DNA of 64,000 nucleotides from Spinacia oleracea (Eukaryota > Streptophyta > Magnoliopsida > Caryophyllales > Amaranthaceae): NCBI RefSeq assembly GCF_020520425.1, contig NC_079488.1:33037247-33101246 (forward strand), given 5' to 3'. Shown one piece after another: positions 1-9,988 of this stretch. The position numbers and the translations under genes were made by a program. Numbering within the stretch: the stretch's first letter is position 1; each line of letters opens with the position of its first letter. A model generated the notes under the pieces. That model had not been told where the DNA came from. It searched no databases and saw only the letters and a list, made by a program, of their open reading frames with translations.

Positions 1-276
1 AAAATGAAACACACTATTTTATTCTATGTATGTTTTAATTAATTTATTTATTTATTTCGGTATTACAATTAAGCTTTTTCAAAGTGTACGGGAATGAGTA
101 TTATATTGTTTGAATATTTAGATTTTTTTTTTAAAAGTAGAAATGATGTCTAAATTCTCATTAGATCAACTTTGAAACAATAATTTTGCTTGCCTATTAT
201 TTGTGGTGATTAGCTGGAACAACACATTTTTTTATTTTTTTATAATCCTGCACGCATCGCGTGCATATAAGACTAG
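1..276 (+). mobile_element. Helitron 3' terminal part
   Basis: A 7-bp perfect stem (TGCACGC/GCGTGCA, three-base loop ATC) lies at 249-265. It is followed after seven bases by CTAG (273-276) and then a T. A short GC-rich hairpin a few bases before a CTRR end, with insertion in front of T, is the known signature of Helitron rolling-circle transposons. The element begins left of the window. A very similar hairpin and tail occurs at 36340-36368, so at least two members of one family are present. The 275 bases upstream show no coding potential. Confidence 0.6.
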
Positions 277-390
277 TAGCATATAAAACATGTAATTAGT
301 TTAAAATGAGTCCATATGTTCATGAGTTCGATAATGGGAGCGAAAATGTCTCATTCTCATCTACTTTGGTCAATTTATGCACATTAATAG

Positions 391-1882
391 GTTCGTTTGT
401 TGGTAGTTGGGATCGAAAATGCCATTTTTCGCCATAAATAACCTATATCAACCCAAATGACCCTTAGGCGTGCATAACGAAGTTGAAATGAGTTTCATAA
501 ACACATAACTAATCATATTAATCATTAAAAAGGTTTATAATTTGAATATAAGTTCGTTTGTTGGTAGTTGGGATCGAAAATGCCATTTTTGGCCATAAAT
601 TACCTATATCGACCCAAATGACCCTTAGGTGTGCATAACGAACTTGAAATGAGTTTCATAAACATATAACTAATAATATTAATCATTAAAAAGATTTATA
701 ATTTGAATATAAGTTCGTTTGTTTGTAGTTGGGATCGAAAATGCCATTTTTGGCCTTAAATTACCTATATCGACCCAAATGACCCTTAGGCGTGCATAAA
801 GAACTTGAAATGAGTCTTATAATAATATAATAAATCATAATAGTCATTAAAAACATTTAGAATATGGATATAGGTTTGTTTGTTGGTAATTGAGATCGAA
901 AATGCCATTTTTGACCATAAATGACCTATATCGACCCAAATGAACCATAGGCGTGCATAACGAACTTAAAATGAGTCTTATAATCATATAACTAATCATA
1001 TGAATCATAAAAAACGTTTAGAATATGGAAATAGGTTCGTTTGGTGGTAGTTGGGATCGAAAATGCCATTTTTGGCCATAAATGACCTATATCGACCCAA
1101 ATGACCCTTAGGCGTGCATAACGAACTTGAAATGAGTTTCATAAACATATAACTAATCATATGAATCATTAAAAAGGTTTATAATTTGAATATAAGTTTG
1201 TTTGTTGGTAGTTGGGATCGAAAATGCCATTTTTTACCATAAACGACCTATATCGACCCAAATGAACCATAGACGTGCATAACGAACTTGAAATGAGTTT
1301 CATAAACATATAACTAATCATATTAATCATTAAAAAGATTTATAATTTGAATATAAGTTCGTTTGTTGGTAGTTGGGATCGAAAATGCCATTTTTGGCCA
1401 TAAATGACCTATATCGACCCAAATGACCCTTAGGCGTGCATAACGAACTTGAAATTAGTTTCATAAACATATAACTAATCATAAGAATCATGAAAAACAT
1501 TTAGAATATGGATATAGGTTTGTTTGTTGGTAGTTGGGATCGAAAATGCCATTTTTGACCATAAATGACCTATATCGTTCCAAATGAACCATAGGCGTGC
1601 ATAACGAACTTGAAATGAGTTTTGTAATCATATAACTAATCATCTAAATCATGAAAAAGGTTTAGAATGTGGATATACGTTCGTTTGTTCGTAGTTGGGA
1701 TCGAAAATGCCATTTTTGGCCATAAATGACCTATATCGATCTAAATGACCAATAGGCGTGCATAACGAACTTGAAATGAGTCTTATAATCATCTGACTAA
1801 TCTTATAAATCATGAAAAAGGGTTAGAATGTGGAAAGAGGTTCGTTTGTTGGTAGTTGGGTTCAAAAATGTCATTTTTAGCC
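391..1882. repeat. Tandem array of a 161-bp unit
   Basis: The unit starts with GTTCGTTTGTTGGTAGTTGG and recurs at about 391, 552, 713, 873, 1034, 1196, 1357, 1518, 1679 and 1840, a steady spacing of 161 bp; the last copy is cut short near 1882. The first half of the unit (GATCGAAAATGCCATTTTTG through the GCGTGCATAACGAACTTGAA block) is well conserved. The second AT-rich half varies more and seems to come in two alternating flavours (TTTATAATTTGAATATAAG and TTTAGAATATGGATATAGG). The units are full of stops. It is a minisatellite/satellite-like array, possibly lying in an intron or flank of a transposon. Confidence 0.95.
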
Positions 1883-1975
1883 AATATAATTGTTTTCGCG
1901 TCTAATATAATTTTTGTTTTCGCATATGAAACTTAATTTAATTTATTGGTTTGCATGTACGGTGTTCTTTTAAAG

Positions 1976-2080
1976 GTTTTCAAAACTCCAAGGGAGGGGC
2001 CCTTTACCAAAAAGGAGTTGGATGAAGTTCGAGACAAGTGGGCTACTTACTTCAACGATTGTGAACTACCCTCAGTGTAA
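1976..2080 (+). pseudogene. Terminal-exon-like reading frame, possibly Ulp1-type transposon protein
   Basis: Directly after the satellite array a pyrimidine-rich stretch ends in AAAG, followed by an open frame of about 34 codons. It reads as a charged helix (motifs FTKKELDEVRDKW and ATYFNDCE) and stops at TAA 2080. Plant transposons that carry Ulp1-like cysteine peptidases often end in a short exon of this style, so I suspect an orphan last exon of such a gene. No upstream exon is visible in the window. The assignment is weak. Confidence 0.3.
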
Positions 2081-2211
2081 TAAATGGAGAAGGCTTGTAG
2101 TTTTTCGTGACTCTTACATTATTTTGTTATTTATCGATTTAATTAATTACATTTGAATTAATTCGGTAATATTATTGGACATTTGAAATTTATATCATTT
2201 TTTAGAATGTC

Positions 2212-2585
2212 AAACTGATGTTTGATGAACAGAAATTATATTGCAAAATCAGAAATTATATCGCAGAATATTAGGAAATATATTGCAGATTTTTTTACAA
2301 GAGCAACTTATGTGCAGCTTATAAGGTGCCCTTGTTTGCAACAAGGGCAACTTATAAGTTTCACATAAGGTGCCCTTGTTTGCAACAAGGGCACCTTATA
2401 AGTTTCACATAAGGTGCCCTTGTTTGCAACAAGGGCACCTTATAAGATTATAAGTTGCCCTTGTTAAGGGCACCTTTTGATAATTTTACAAAAGTGACCC
2501 CCCTATTGGTGGCACTTACGAAGGGAAACTTATAAGCCACTTTTAAGAGCAACTTATCAAGTTTTTTCCTCTAGTGTGGGGAGGC
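2212..2585. repeat. Palindromic 44-bp tandem repeat in a foldback-like segment
   Basis: Three copies of a 44-bp unit begin at 2323, 2367 and 2411. Each unit is itself a palindrome, AAGGTGCCCTTGTTTG-CAACAAGGGCACCTT, joined by a TATAAGTTTCACAT spacer. Degenerate half units continue on both sides (2300-2322 and 2450-2545, e.g. AAGAGCAACTTAT near 2300 and again near 2546). The segment can fold into several long hairpins. It looks like the inside of a foldback element or MITE and ends where the retrotransposon A sequence begins. Confidence 0.8.
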
Positions 2586-2605
2586 CTGAAACTTAGTCGC
2601 CGCCG

Positions 2606-4595
2606 TTGAGGTGCAAACTCTGATGGACGCTGGCTTTATACGCCCATGCAAGTACCAGGATTGGGTGGCCAATGTAGTGCTAGTGCCCAAGCCCAATGGG
2701 ACGTGGAGAATGTGCGTTGATTATGACGTGGAGAATGTGCGTTGATTATACAGACTTAAAAAGGCCTACCCCAAGGGCATCTTCCCATTACCGAAGATAG
2801 ATCGCCTTGTCGACTAGATGGCAGGACATGCCATTATGAGCTTTATGGACGCCTATTCTGGATTTCATCAAATCCCCTTATGGCCTGAAGATTAGGAGAA
2901 GACATCGTTTATTACAAAGCAGGGTTTGTACTGTTACAAGGTGATGCCGTTCGGTCTAAAGAATGCACCAACCACTTTTCAACGCTTAGTAAACACAGTT
3001 TTCGCAAAATAGCTTGGAAGAAATATAGAAGCCTATATTGATGACATGATTGTAAAAAGCAAACAGCGAGCAGACCACCTCAGGGACTTGCGGGAGACCT
3101 TCGAGACCCTTAGACCATACCAAATGAGACTCAATCCCAAGAAATGCATTTTGGAGTCACTTCCGGCAAGTTTCTCGGTTTTATAATTGACGAAAGGGGC
3201 ATTGAGGCCAATCCCGACAAAGTATAAGCAGTCATCACTATGACGTCCCCAAAGACAGTTAAAGATGTGCAACGTCTAACTGGTTGTCTAGCCGCCTTAG
3301 GACGTTTTCTGTCCAGAGCTGGAGATAAGTGTCATTACTTCCTCAGCACCATCAAAAGGGGCACCCAGTTCGAAAGGACGCCGCGGGCAGAAACTGCCTT
3401 CCTTCGGTTGAAGGAGCATCTGCACACTCTGCCGCGCCTAGTTAGTCCTCTCCAATGAGAAGTTTTATGTCTATATCTTGCTATCTTAGATCACGCTCTA
3501 AGTGCCGTCTTACTCACAGAAAGAGACGGAGTACAGTTACCCGTCTACTTCATCAGCCACATGCTACAAAATACAGAGCTTAAATACCCGACTATTGAAA
3601 AATTTGGCTTAGCCTTGTTCTTGGCCAGCAAGAAACTCCGTCCTTACTTCTTGGCTCATCGACTGATAGTGTACACCGATCAACCTTTGAAACGGCCTTT
3701 CACCAATCTGGAAGCGCCCGGAAGAATGCTCAATTGGGCAATCGAACTCAATGCATTTGACATTTCATATGAACCCCCGAAAAGCAATAAAGGGGCAGGC
3801 ATTTGCTGACTTTATTATGGAAATGACTAGGGCGGCCCACTTGAAAAATGATAAGACACAATGGGTAGTCCATATAGATGGGTCCGCCACCCAAAATGGG
3901 TGTGGAGCCGGCATCATCTGCGAATCACCATAGGGGGATGCATATGAGTATGCCATGCACTTCAACTTTCAGGCGTCAAACAATGAAGCTGAGTACGAAG
4001 CTTTAATATGTGGAATTCAAATGAGCAAAGCAGCAAGAGCAGCAGAAATCTTGGTCCTATCTGACTCACAGCTAATTGTCAGCCAAGTAAAAGGAGAATA
4101 CGAAGCCAAGGACGACGCCATGATGAAATACTTGGAAGTAGTCCGTCAGGAAATACAACCACTGACTAGCTTTGAGATACAACATATACCCCGGTCTGAA
4201 AACAGCAAGGTAGACGCCTTATCCAAGTTGGCCAGCTCTGCATCCTGTGACACCCCGCGACATGTATTTTGGGAGGTAAAGCAAACTAAGAGCATTGATG
4301 TTGCAGGAACAGCCATCCTAGATCGGACGACCACGTGGATGGACGACATAGTCAATTTCAAAATGAATGGGGTACTCCCTGAAGATCCCAAGCAGGCAGA
4401 AAGGTTGCAAAAGAAATGCACCTGGTTCGAGATGTGGAATGGGACCTTATACAAGAAAGCCTTCTCACGGCCTCTTCTCCGCTGTGTAACCCCAGACAAG
4501 GGGCATGAAGTATTGAAAGATCTGCATCAAGGATTATGCATCTCTCACATAGGGGGGAGGGCCCTGGCAGAAAAAGCTCTAAGAACTGGGTATTA
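2606..4595 (+). pseudogene. Element A pol, first part: RT, RNase H, second RNase H, N-terminal integrase
   Basis: Translation in shifting frames gives RT motifs ([30 protein letters not shown]; catalytic YIDDMIVKS at about 3031) and the thumb segment FLGFIIDERGIEANPDKV. A gypsy-type RNase H follows (ISHMLQNTELKYPTIEK, IVYTDQPLKR), then a second, plant-type RNase H (HIDGSATQNGCGAGI, NNEAEYEAL, LVLSDSQLIVSQVKGEY, VDALSKLAS). Next come the two histidines of the integrase HHCC finger (LHQGLCISHIGGR). In-frame stops are visible, e.g. in place of residues near 2816, 2893 and 3010, together with a frameshift at 2700-2749 from a 25-bp duplication. The frame breaks at 4595 where element B inserted, exactly between the HH and CC halves of the finger. 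Confidence 0.9.
2700..2749 (+). repeat. 25-bp tandem duplication inside RT
   Basis: GACGTGGAGAATGTGCGTTG plus ATTAT occurs twice head to tail (2700-2724 and 2725-2749). It covers the RT motif W-R-M-C-V-D-Y and shifts the frame, since 25 is not a multiple of three. Confidence 0.95.
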
Positions 4596-4985
4596 CGTTT
4601 TGGGTAAATTCGACTTAGGGACGAGCTTGCCTTGATGATGGTGCTAAAAATCGATCGAGCTAGATAATTTAAAATGGTGAGATCAAGTTGTAATAGCATG
4701 GAATGATAGTGTGTTTATTGCTTAGAAATCACGTATGTAAGTAGACAAGATTAAGCCATTTTATAGGCATTTACAATGAAAGTGTAGCGTTTGTGCTTAA
4801 TTGCACATAATTAGACAATAAATACGTAATGAAGGCCGGCTTCATCAAGGGTTTGTAACGGCTGTTTTGATCCCAACCGTTGAGAGTGAGTTCGAACGGT
4901 GCCACCATGTGCCTTGCTGGAAGCCACGTATGCAATGCTTGCTACGTTTGCCTACGTCACCAAGAGGGTATTTTCCCCCCTAACA
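4596..4985 (-). repeat. 3' LTR of element B
   Basis: 390 bp, matching 14448-14836. On the minus strand it runs from TGTTAGGGGGG to a terminal CG where the partner LTR has CA (plus-strand C at 4596 against T at 14448), so one terminal base has mutated. Next to it (4986-5003) is the polypurine tract. Confidence 0.95.
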
Positions 4986-5004
4986 ATTGTCCCCAAACCC
5001 ATTT
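4986..5004 (-). other. Polypurine tract of element B
   Basis: On the minus strand the sequence GGGTTTGGGGACAAT lies directly before the 3' LTR start (TGTTAGG). This is the position and composition expected for the plus-strand primer of reverse transcription. Confidence 0.65.
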
Positions 5005-5304
5005 TAAATTTATTCCGGGAAATTCAAAAGGAAAAATGGGTTTCACGGAAGGAAGGGTGGAAACTGCCCCTTAACCTCCCCAATGCTGACGGCGTTAGAG
5101 CAATGATGATTTTTGCTTTGGAAAGATCAACCGCCCAACTGCGCCAATAAATAGGGTTGTGCGCACAACCACCCGTACTCACTTCTGCAATCTCTCTCTT
5201 CTCTTTCCCAGAAAAAGAAATCGGCGCTCTTTCTCTCTCCTTTCCTCAGGTAACCGCTCTGCTTCCATCTTCTTCCCTTCTTCTTTCTTTCTTCCATTCT
5301 TTCT

Positions 5305-7289
5305 ATGTCGCAACGAATGGGAACGAAATCCACCCATGCGAAGAACAAGATAGCGGTGGTAGAGTGCGATCTGGTTGAGGGACCAGTCTTCAGCCCCACC
5401 CACATTCTGGACAGAAAGAATGCTCGGTCGGCCACTTGGGGGAAGCAAGATGTGGAGGCGCTCAAGGAGGAGTGTGGTTTCCCTCCGTCGGCGGTAATTC
5501 AGTTGCCGCAGCCCGATGAACGGGCCGATTGGGTATCGAACGGTTGGGTGTGCTTTTATGAGTACCCCTTCAGAATTGGGTACACTTATCCTTTCTCGCC
5601 ACTGGTGCGAGGAGTTCTGAGGGCACTGGCGGTGCCGCCGGCGCAATTGATGCCGCAGGTCTGGAGGGTAATGCACCTGGTCGACCATTTGGCCGGCAAA
5701 CTGGATATGGAATTCCGGGTTGAGGACCTGGTTTACACCTACAAGGTCTAGAATTATGGGGTAGGTAGATACTTGTTGCATGTCAAGGATGACAGGGAGG
5801 CTCTTCTTGGTGCGGACAAATCGAACGACCGCGGGTGGATGGGTCGGTTCTTTTTTGTGGAGTTGGCTAGTTTAGGGCCCGACTCCGACTTCTTGACGGG
5901 GGAATGAATGGCTAGAGGTATTTTGTTTGTTTTTTGTGTTTTTTGGGCTTGTTGATTTGACTGTCTCACTTTTTTGTTTTTGTAGGTGCGACTTTCGACA
6001 CAGTTGGAGTCGATGTCGAAGCCGTAGAAAAGACTGCCGTGCTGTTGGGAGTCCCTCTAAAGGACAGAGCTTTTATCGGCATCAAGTTCGATCGTGAGGA
6101 GACCTCTCAGGAAGAAGAAATTTCTGAGCCTGCAAACATGTCGACGTCAACAGGTAAACAAGGGTTAGGGTTAGTTTACAGCTTTGGGTTCGTTGCCCTT
6201 TTCAAACCAAATATAAATTACAACTGTTGTGACGAGACTGAGTCGTCAAAAAATGCTGTCAACAGGAACTGGCACATCGACACGCTCTGGCAAGGCCCCG
6301 TCTGCGGACGCGTTGCTGAAGAAGAGGGTGGGGTCACTGGGGAGTGTGTCTCGAGCCAAACCCATCATTGTGCTGTCACCTGCGAAGCCGCCAAAGGCTT
6401 CAATTGACGCCACGGTGACGGGGGAGACTAGCTCGCTCATGCCTGGTGAGAAAAAGCTGCCGCCTCCATCTCGGAAGAGGAAGCTCGCAGTGGAGTTTCC
6501 TGACGACTATGGGTCGGCAGATGCGACACGGGTCCAGCTTTGGCCTGAGGTCGACCGTCTATGGATGCCATCAACCCGGGAGCGTCAAGAATCCTTGTCC
6601 CCAGTTGCTGCAACTGTTGAGAGCGTCTCGGATGCCTGGAGGGTATGTTTTTGCTTTTTTTTATTTTTATTCTTCGTCTCCTTACTTTGCTGCATGCCAT
6701 CTTCATCTCGTCATTTTAGTGACTTAGAATTATTTTCTTTCCCTGTTCAAATAGGCCCTGCAATCTTCTTTAGCCACGTCATCATGTCATAATGTTAGAA
6801 GATCAAATAGTAAAACTGAAAAACGACATGAAGAAGGCAAAGCATGAAGCTGGTCGTCTTGGCGGTGTGGCCAAGGAGGCGGCGGCCAGAGCTGAGGCGC
6901 TGCAGGTGGCGCAAGAAAAGGGGGCTGCTGAGGTTGCACAGTTGAATGCGGAAAAGGAGACGTTGGTTGCTGAGGTTGACGAGCTGAAGACGTCCCTCTC
7001 CAAAGTCAAGGCGAGGATTTACGAGTGTGCTGGTTATTACACTTGGAAGATGAAGGCCGAGATGATGGAGGATTTCAAGGCGGGCAAACATGTGAACTGG
7101 ACTCCTGATGAAAACATTGCTCAGTTCAACACTGAATTCCCCGAGGACTATATCCCCCCTAGTGCCGTTAGCGATGAAGAGGACGTTGAGGAGGGTGCAA
7201 CTGCAACCAGCCCCAATGTCGAGACGGTGGCGGCACCAGGCGATGGCGAACAAGGGGAGAATGCAGGCCCAGCAGATCCTCAGGAGTAG
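5305..7289 (+). pseudogene. Antisense gene of element B: 'putative gypsy-type transposon' protein with coiled coil
   Basis: A multi-exon gene on the strand opposite to element B pol. Exon 1 begins at ATG 5305. It encodes the domain known from plant gypsy elements as Transposase_28 (WVSNGWVCFYEYPFRIGY, FSPLVRGVLRALAVPPAQL, QVWRVMHLVDHL) and would continue to a GT donor near 5917. It carries a stop at 5749-5751 and another near 5905. Exon 2 is about 5985-6151 (acceptor TTTTTGTAG, donor CAG/GTAAAC). Exon 3 is about 6230-6643 (basic, Ser/Pro-rich, KKLPPPSRKRK; donor GTATGT). Exon 4 is about 6755-7289: a coiled coil rich in K, E and A (LKNDMKKAKHEAGRLGG) followed by an acidic tail ending at TAG. 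Its role is unknown; antisense genes are a recurrent trait of Tat elements such as maize Grande. The stops make this copy a likely pseudogene. Confidence 0.75.
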
Positions 7290-8407
7290 CTCTGTCCCCC
7301 CTCCTCAAAAATTTAAAATTTTCATGGTGTGTGTTTTAAACAATGGATTAAACAATATTTTGTGTGTTCGGCCTTTGGAAAGGTCGAAAAGATATTGTGG
7401 CTGTGTTTCGCCTTGATGGCGACAGTCTTTTGGATGTTTTTTGGGCTTGTCCAAGGGGGCAAATCATGTAAATATTTTGTGGGTTTTCAATCCTATGTTG
7501 CTTGCTTGTGTTTGGAAAAAAAATATATATTTTGGTTTGGTGTTTTGTTTTGCAGGTTGGGCACATACCTCGAGTTCGACTTTGGCGACGCCTCCAGCCT
7601 GTCAGAGAAGAACCTGCAAAATGTATACTGTAGGAAATGTAGATCTGTATTCCATTGTGTAGGTAACGTACATTGTAGTGTACCAGGCGTTTTTGTAATG
7701 GCCTAAATTGTGTTTTGTAGTTTGTAAAATTGTAATATGTGATGTATACAATAATGTTTGAATAAAATTAACAATGTTTCCTTTCACTTCGTTTCTTTGA
7801 ACATGTGTGCTCAATTTCGAATTTTGTTTTCCTATATGTTGTGTTGTATACTTCACTTCATCCGTTCTCCCCTTGTTGAATCCGTCATCATGTGGGCATC
7901 ATATTGTCAACATAGCAGAGCGTGAGGATTAGCCGTTGGTGGAGCCAACGACCCTCCGATGCTTAAGTCAGTATAGAGCGACATGAAAATGGTAGGAAAT
8001 TACGACAAGGAGAAAAAAATAAAGAAAGGGTTAAGGAGAGATACTGGACGAAGTCTAGTCGAATGCTTTATGTTTGTTACTCCTTCTAAGTGTATACTTA
8101 TGTTGGCGTCATGTTATTGTCTGCAAAAAAGAACAATGACGTGAGGATTGGCCGTTGGTGGAGCCAACGGCCCTCCGATGCCTAAGTCAGTAATGATAAT
8201 AACAATGTAAAGAGGAAAAGAAGTAAAAAAGATAGAGGAGAGGGACTTAACCTTCTTGTCACTTGTAAGTGTATACTGTCCGAGATGTTCTCGGTTTCAT
8301 GATACGTCGTGCCCACTCTGTTTTGGGGGTGTCGTCATAATGACGACGAATGCTAGAGTGCCTGTGTGTTAGGAAAAACTAGAAAGCAAGAAAAAAGGTT
8401 GGAGTGT
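7290..8407. other. Non-coding spacer of element B with a duplicated hairpin
   Basis: Between the end of the antisense gene and the end of pol there is no open frame of note. A block of about 55 bp occurs twice (7917-7972 and 8139-8194). It contains GCCGTTGGTGGAGCCAACG and then CCTCCGATGC(T/C)TAAGTCAGT. The first part is a hairpin (CCGTTGG/CCAACGG). Similar hairpin-plus-TAAGTCAGT blocks are, from memory, common near the 3' end of plant Tat elements. Confidence 0.7.
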
Positions 8408-9988
8408 TCAGAAATGGTACAATTTTAGGTGTGTTGCATTCCAACTTCTTGGGATGGATGTGCCATCTTTGTCAACCAACTCGTACGCACCATGACCTGT
8501 TCGTCTTACGATCTGGTAAGGACCTTCCCATGTCGGGGCCAGTTTGCCGTGTCGAGGATCCTTTTTGTTTCGGAAGACTTTGCGCAGAACCCAATCTCCC
8601 TGCTGAAATATTCGAACCCTCACATTCTTGTTGTAGCTGTTTGCAACTGCTTGTTGGTAGGACGCCATCCTGACCAATGTTGCTTCTCTGAGTTTGTCGA
8701 CAGTATCGATGTCGTAGGCCAAGACTGCGTCGTTCATTCCTGGACCCATGAAACTGCTTCGTGTTGTAGGGAGCTCGATTTCGGGAGGGATGACTGCCTC
8801 ACAACCGATGACTAAGGAGAAAGGAGTGTGATTGGTCGCCGTCTTGGGTGTTGTCCTGTCGGCCCAAAGGATCATAGGTAATTCGTCTGCCAATCTTCCT
8901 TTGGCGTCGTCGAGGCGCTTCTTGAGGTTGTTGATGATGATTTTGTTGCTTGACTCGGCTTGGCCATTTGCTTGAGGATATCTTGGTGTTGAGGTATGCA
9001 AGGTGATGTTATACCTACTGCAGAATTCCTTGGTTTTGTTGCTGATAAACTGAGAACCATTGTCGCAGATGATCTCGGAAGGGATACCGAACCGACTAAG
9101 GATATTTCGCTTGATGAACGAGATGACCTCAGTATCTCGAACTCGTTTAAATGCTTCTGCTTCGATCCATTTGGAGAAGTAATCAGTCATTGCCAACATG
9201 AAGACGCGCTCCCCTGATGCTTGTGGTAAGGGTCCCACTATGTCCATCCCCCACTTCATGAAGGGCCAAGGGGATAGGATGGGGTGGAGTACTTCACAAG
9301 GTTGGCGAGAGATAGATGCGAACCGCTGGCAAGAGTCGCATTTCTTAGCAAAGGCGATTGCGTGTTTCTTCATGGTGGGCCAAAAATATCCCATGGTAAG
9401 AGTTTTGTGAGCTAAGCTTCTTCCTCCGGCGTGATTTCCACATTCTCCATCATGTATATTGCGCAGTGTCGACTCGATCTCGTCATGATCTAGGCATCTC
9501 AGGTACGGTCCTGCAACTGATTTTCTGAACAATACTCCATGGATTATGGTGAATCTGGAGGCTTTCATGCAGAAGGATTTTTCGTGGGTGAATTCAGGTG
9601 GGATGATATTGTGTTTGAGCCAGTGTATGTAGGGATCGCGCCATGAAGGCGTTTGAATAGGTTGAGATTGTTTGATGATGGGTAGGTTATCTTTGGTGAT
9701 GGCTGGATACATTAAGTGGACTACGGGGATGGAAGTGAGTTTAGGTTTGATATTTGAGCCGAGGTTGGCTAAGGCGTCAGCCTGGGTGTTTTGATATCTT
9801 GGTATTTGTTGTAAGGTGCATGAGTCGAACTTGTTCACGAGCCTTTTTACTATTTCCAAGTAGGCCTGCATCTTTGAGTCCTTCGCTGCATACGAACCGT
9901 TAATCTGACTGATAATCAATAAAGAATCACAACGTACCTCAAGTCGGTGGATATTCATGTCGAGTGCTAATGATAATCCCAGGATCAA
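8408..9988 (-). CDS. Element B pol, integrase with end of the second RNase H
   Basis: An open frame of 526 codons. Residues 1-80 are the end of the plant-type RNase H (RLEVRCDSLLIISQINGSY, TQADALANLG). The HHCC zinc finger follows (HDGECGNHAGGR; KKCDSCQRF), then the integrase core with the D,D-35-E residues (MDIVGPLP, IICDNGSQF, YPQANGQAESSN), and the C-terminal domain (GDWVLRKV, TWEGPYQIV, WNATHLKLYHF). It ends at a stop on the plus-strand side at 8408. This segment is uninterrupted, but it is separated from upstream RT/RNase H by a frameshift near 10040. The true product would be part of a Gag-Pol polyprotein, not a free protein starting at this Met. Confidence 0.9.
   Translation of the reverse strand: MILGLSLALDMNIHRLEVRCDSLLIISQINGSYAAKDSKMQAYLEIVKRLVNKFDSCTLQQIPRYQNTQADALANLGSNIKPKLTSIPVVHLMYPAITKDNLPIIKQSQPIQTPSWRDPYIHWLKHNIIPPEFTHEKSFCMKASRFTIIHGVLFRKSVAGPYLRCLDHDEIESTLRNIHDGECGNHAGGRSLAHKTLTMGYFWPTMKKHAIAFAKKCDSCQRFASISRQPCEVLHPILSPWPFMKWGMDIVGPLPQASGERVFMLAMTDYFSKWIEAEAFKRVRDTEVISFIKRNILSRFGIPSEIICDNGSQFISNKTKEFCSRYNITLHTSTPRYPQANGQAESSNKIIINNLKKRLDDAKGRLADELPMILWADRTTPKTATNHTPFSLVIGCEAVIPPEIELPTTRSSFMGPGMNDAVLAYDIDTVDKLREATLVRMASYQQAVANSYNKNVRVRIFQQGDWVLRKVFRNKKDPRHGKLAPTWEGPYQIVRRTGHGAYELVDKDGTSIPRSWNATHLKLYHF

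Noticed and set aside
391..1882. Regular direct repeats that might look like a CRISPR array
   Set aside because: The units are contiguous 161-bp copies without unique spacers, in plant DNA; it is a tandem satellite-like array.
4880..5150. Open frames across the element B LTR edge
   Set aside because: They cross from LTR into PPT and intergenic sequence; a near-identical start occurs in the other LTR at 14732, so they come from the repeat.
8404..9410. Plus-strand frames opposite the element B integrase
   Set aside because: They mirror the long, domain-rich minus-strand integrase frame and have no domains of their own.
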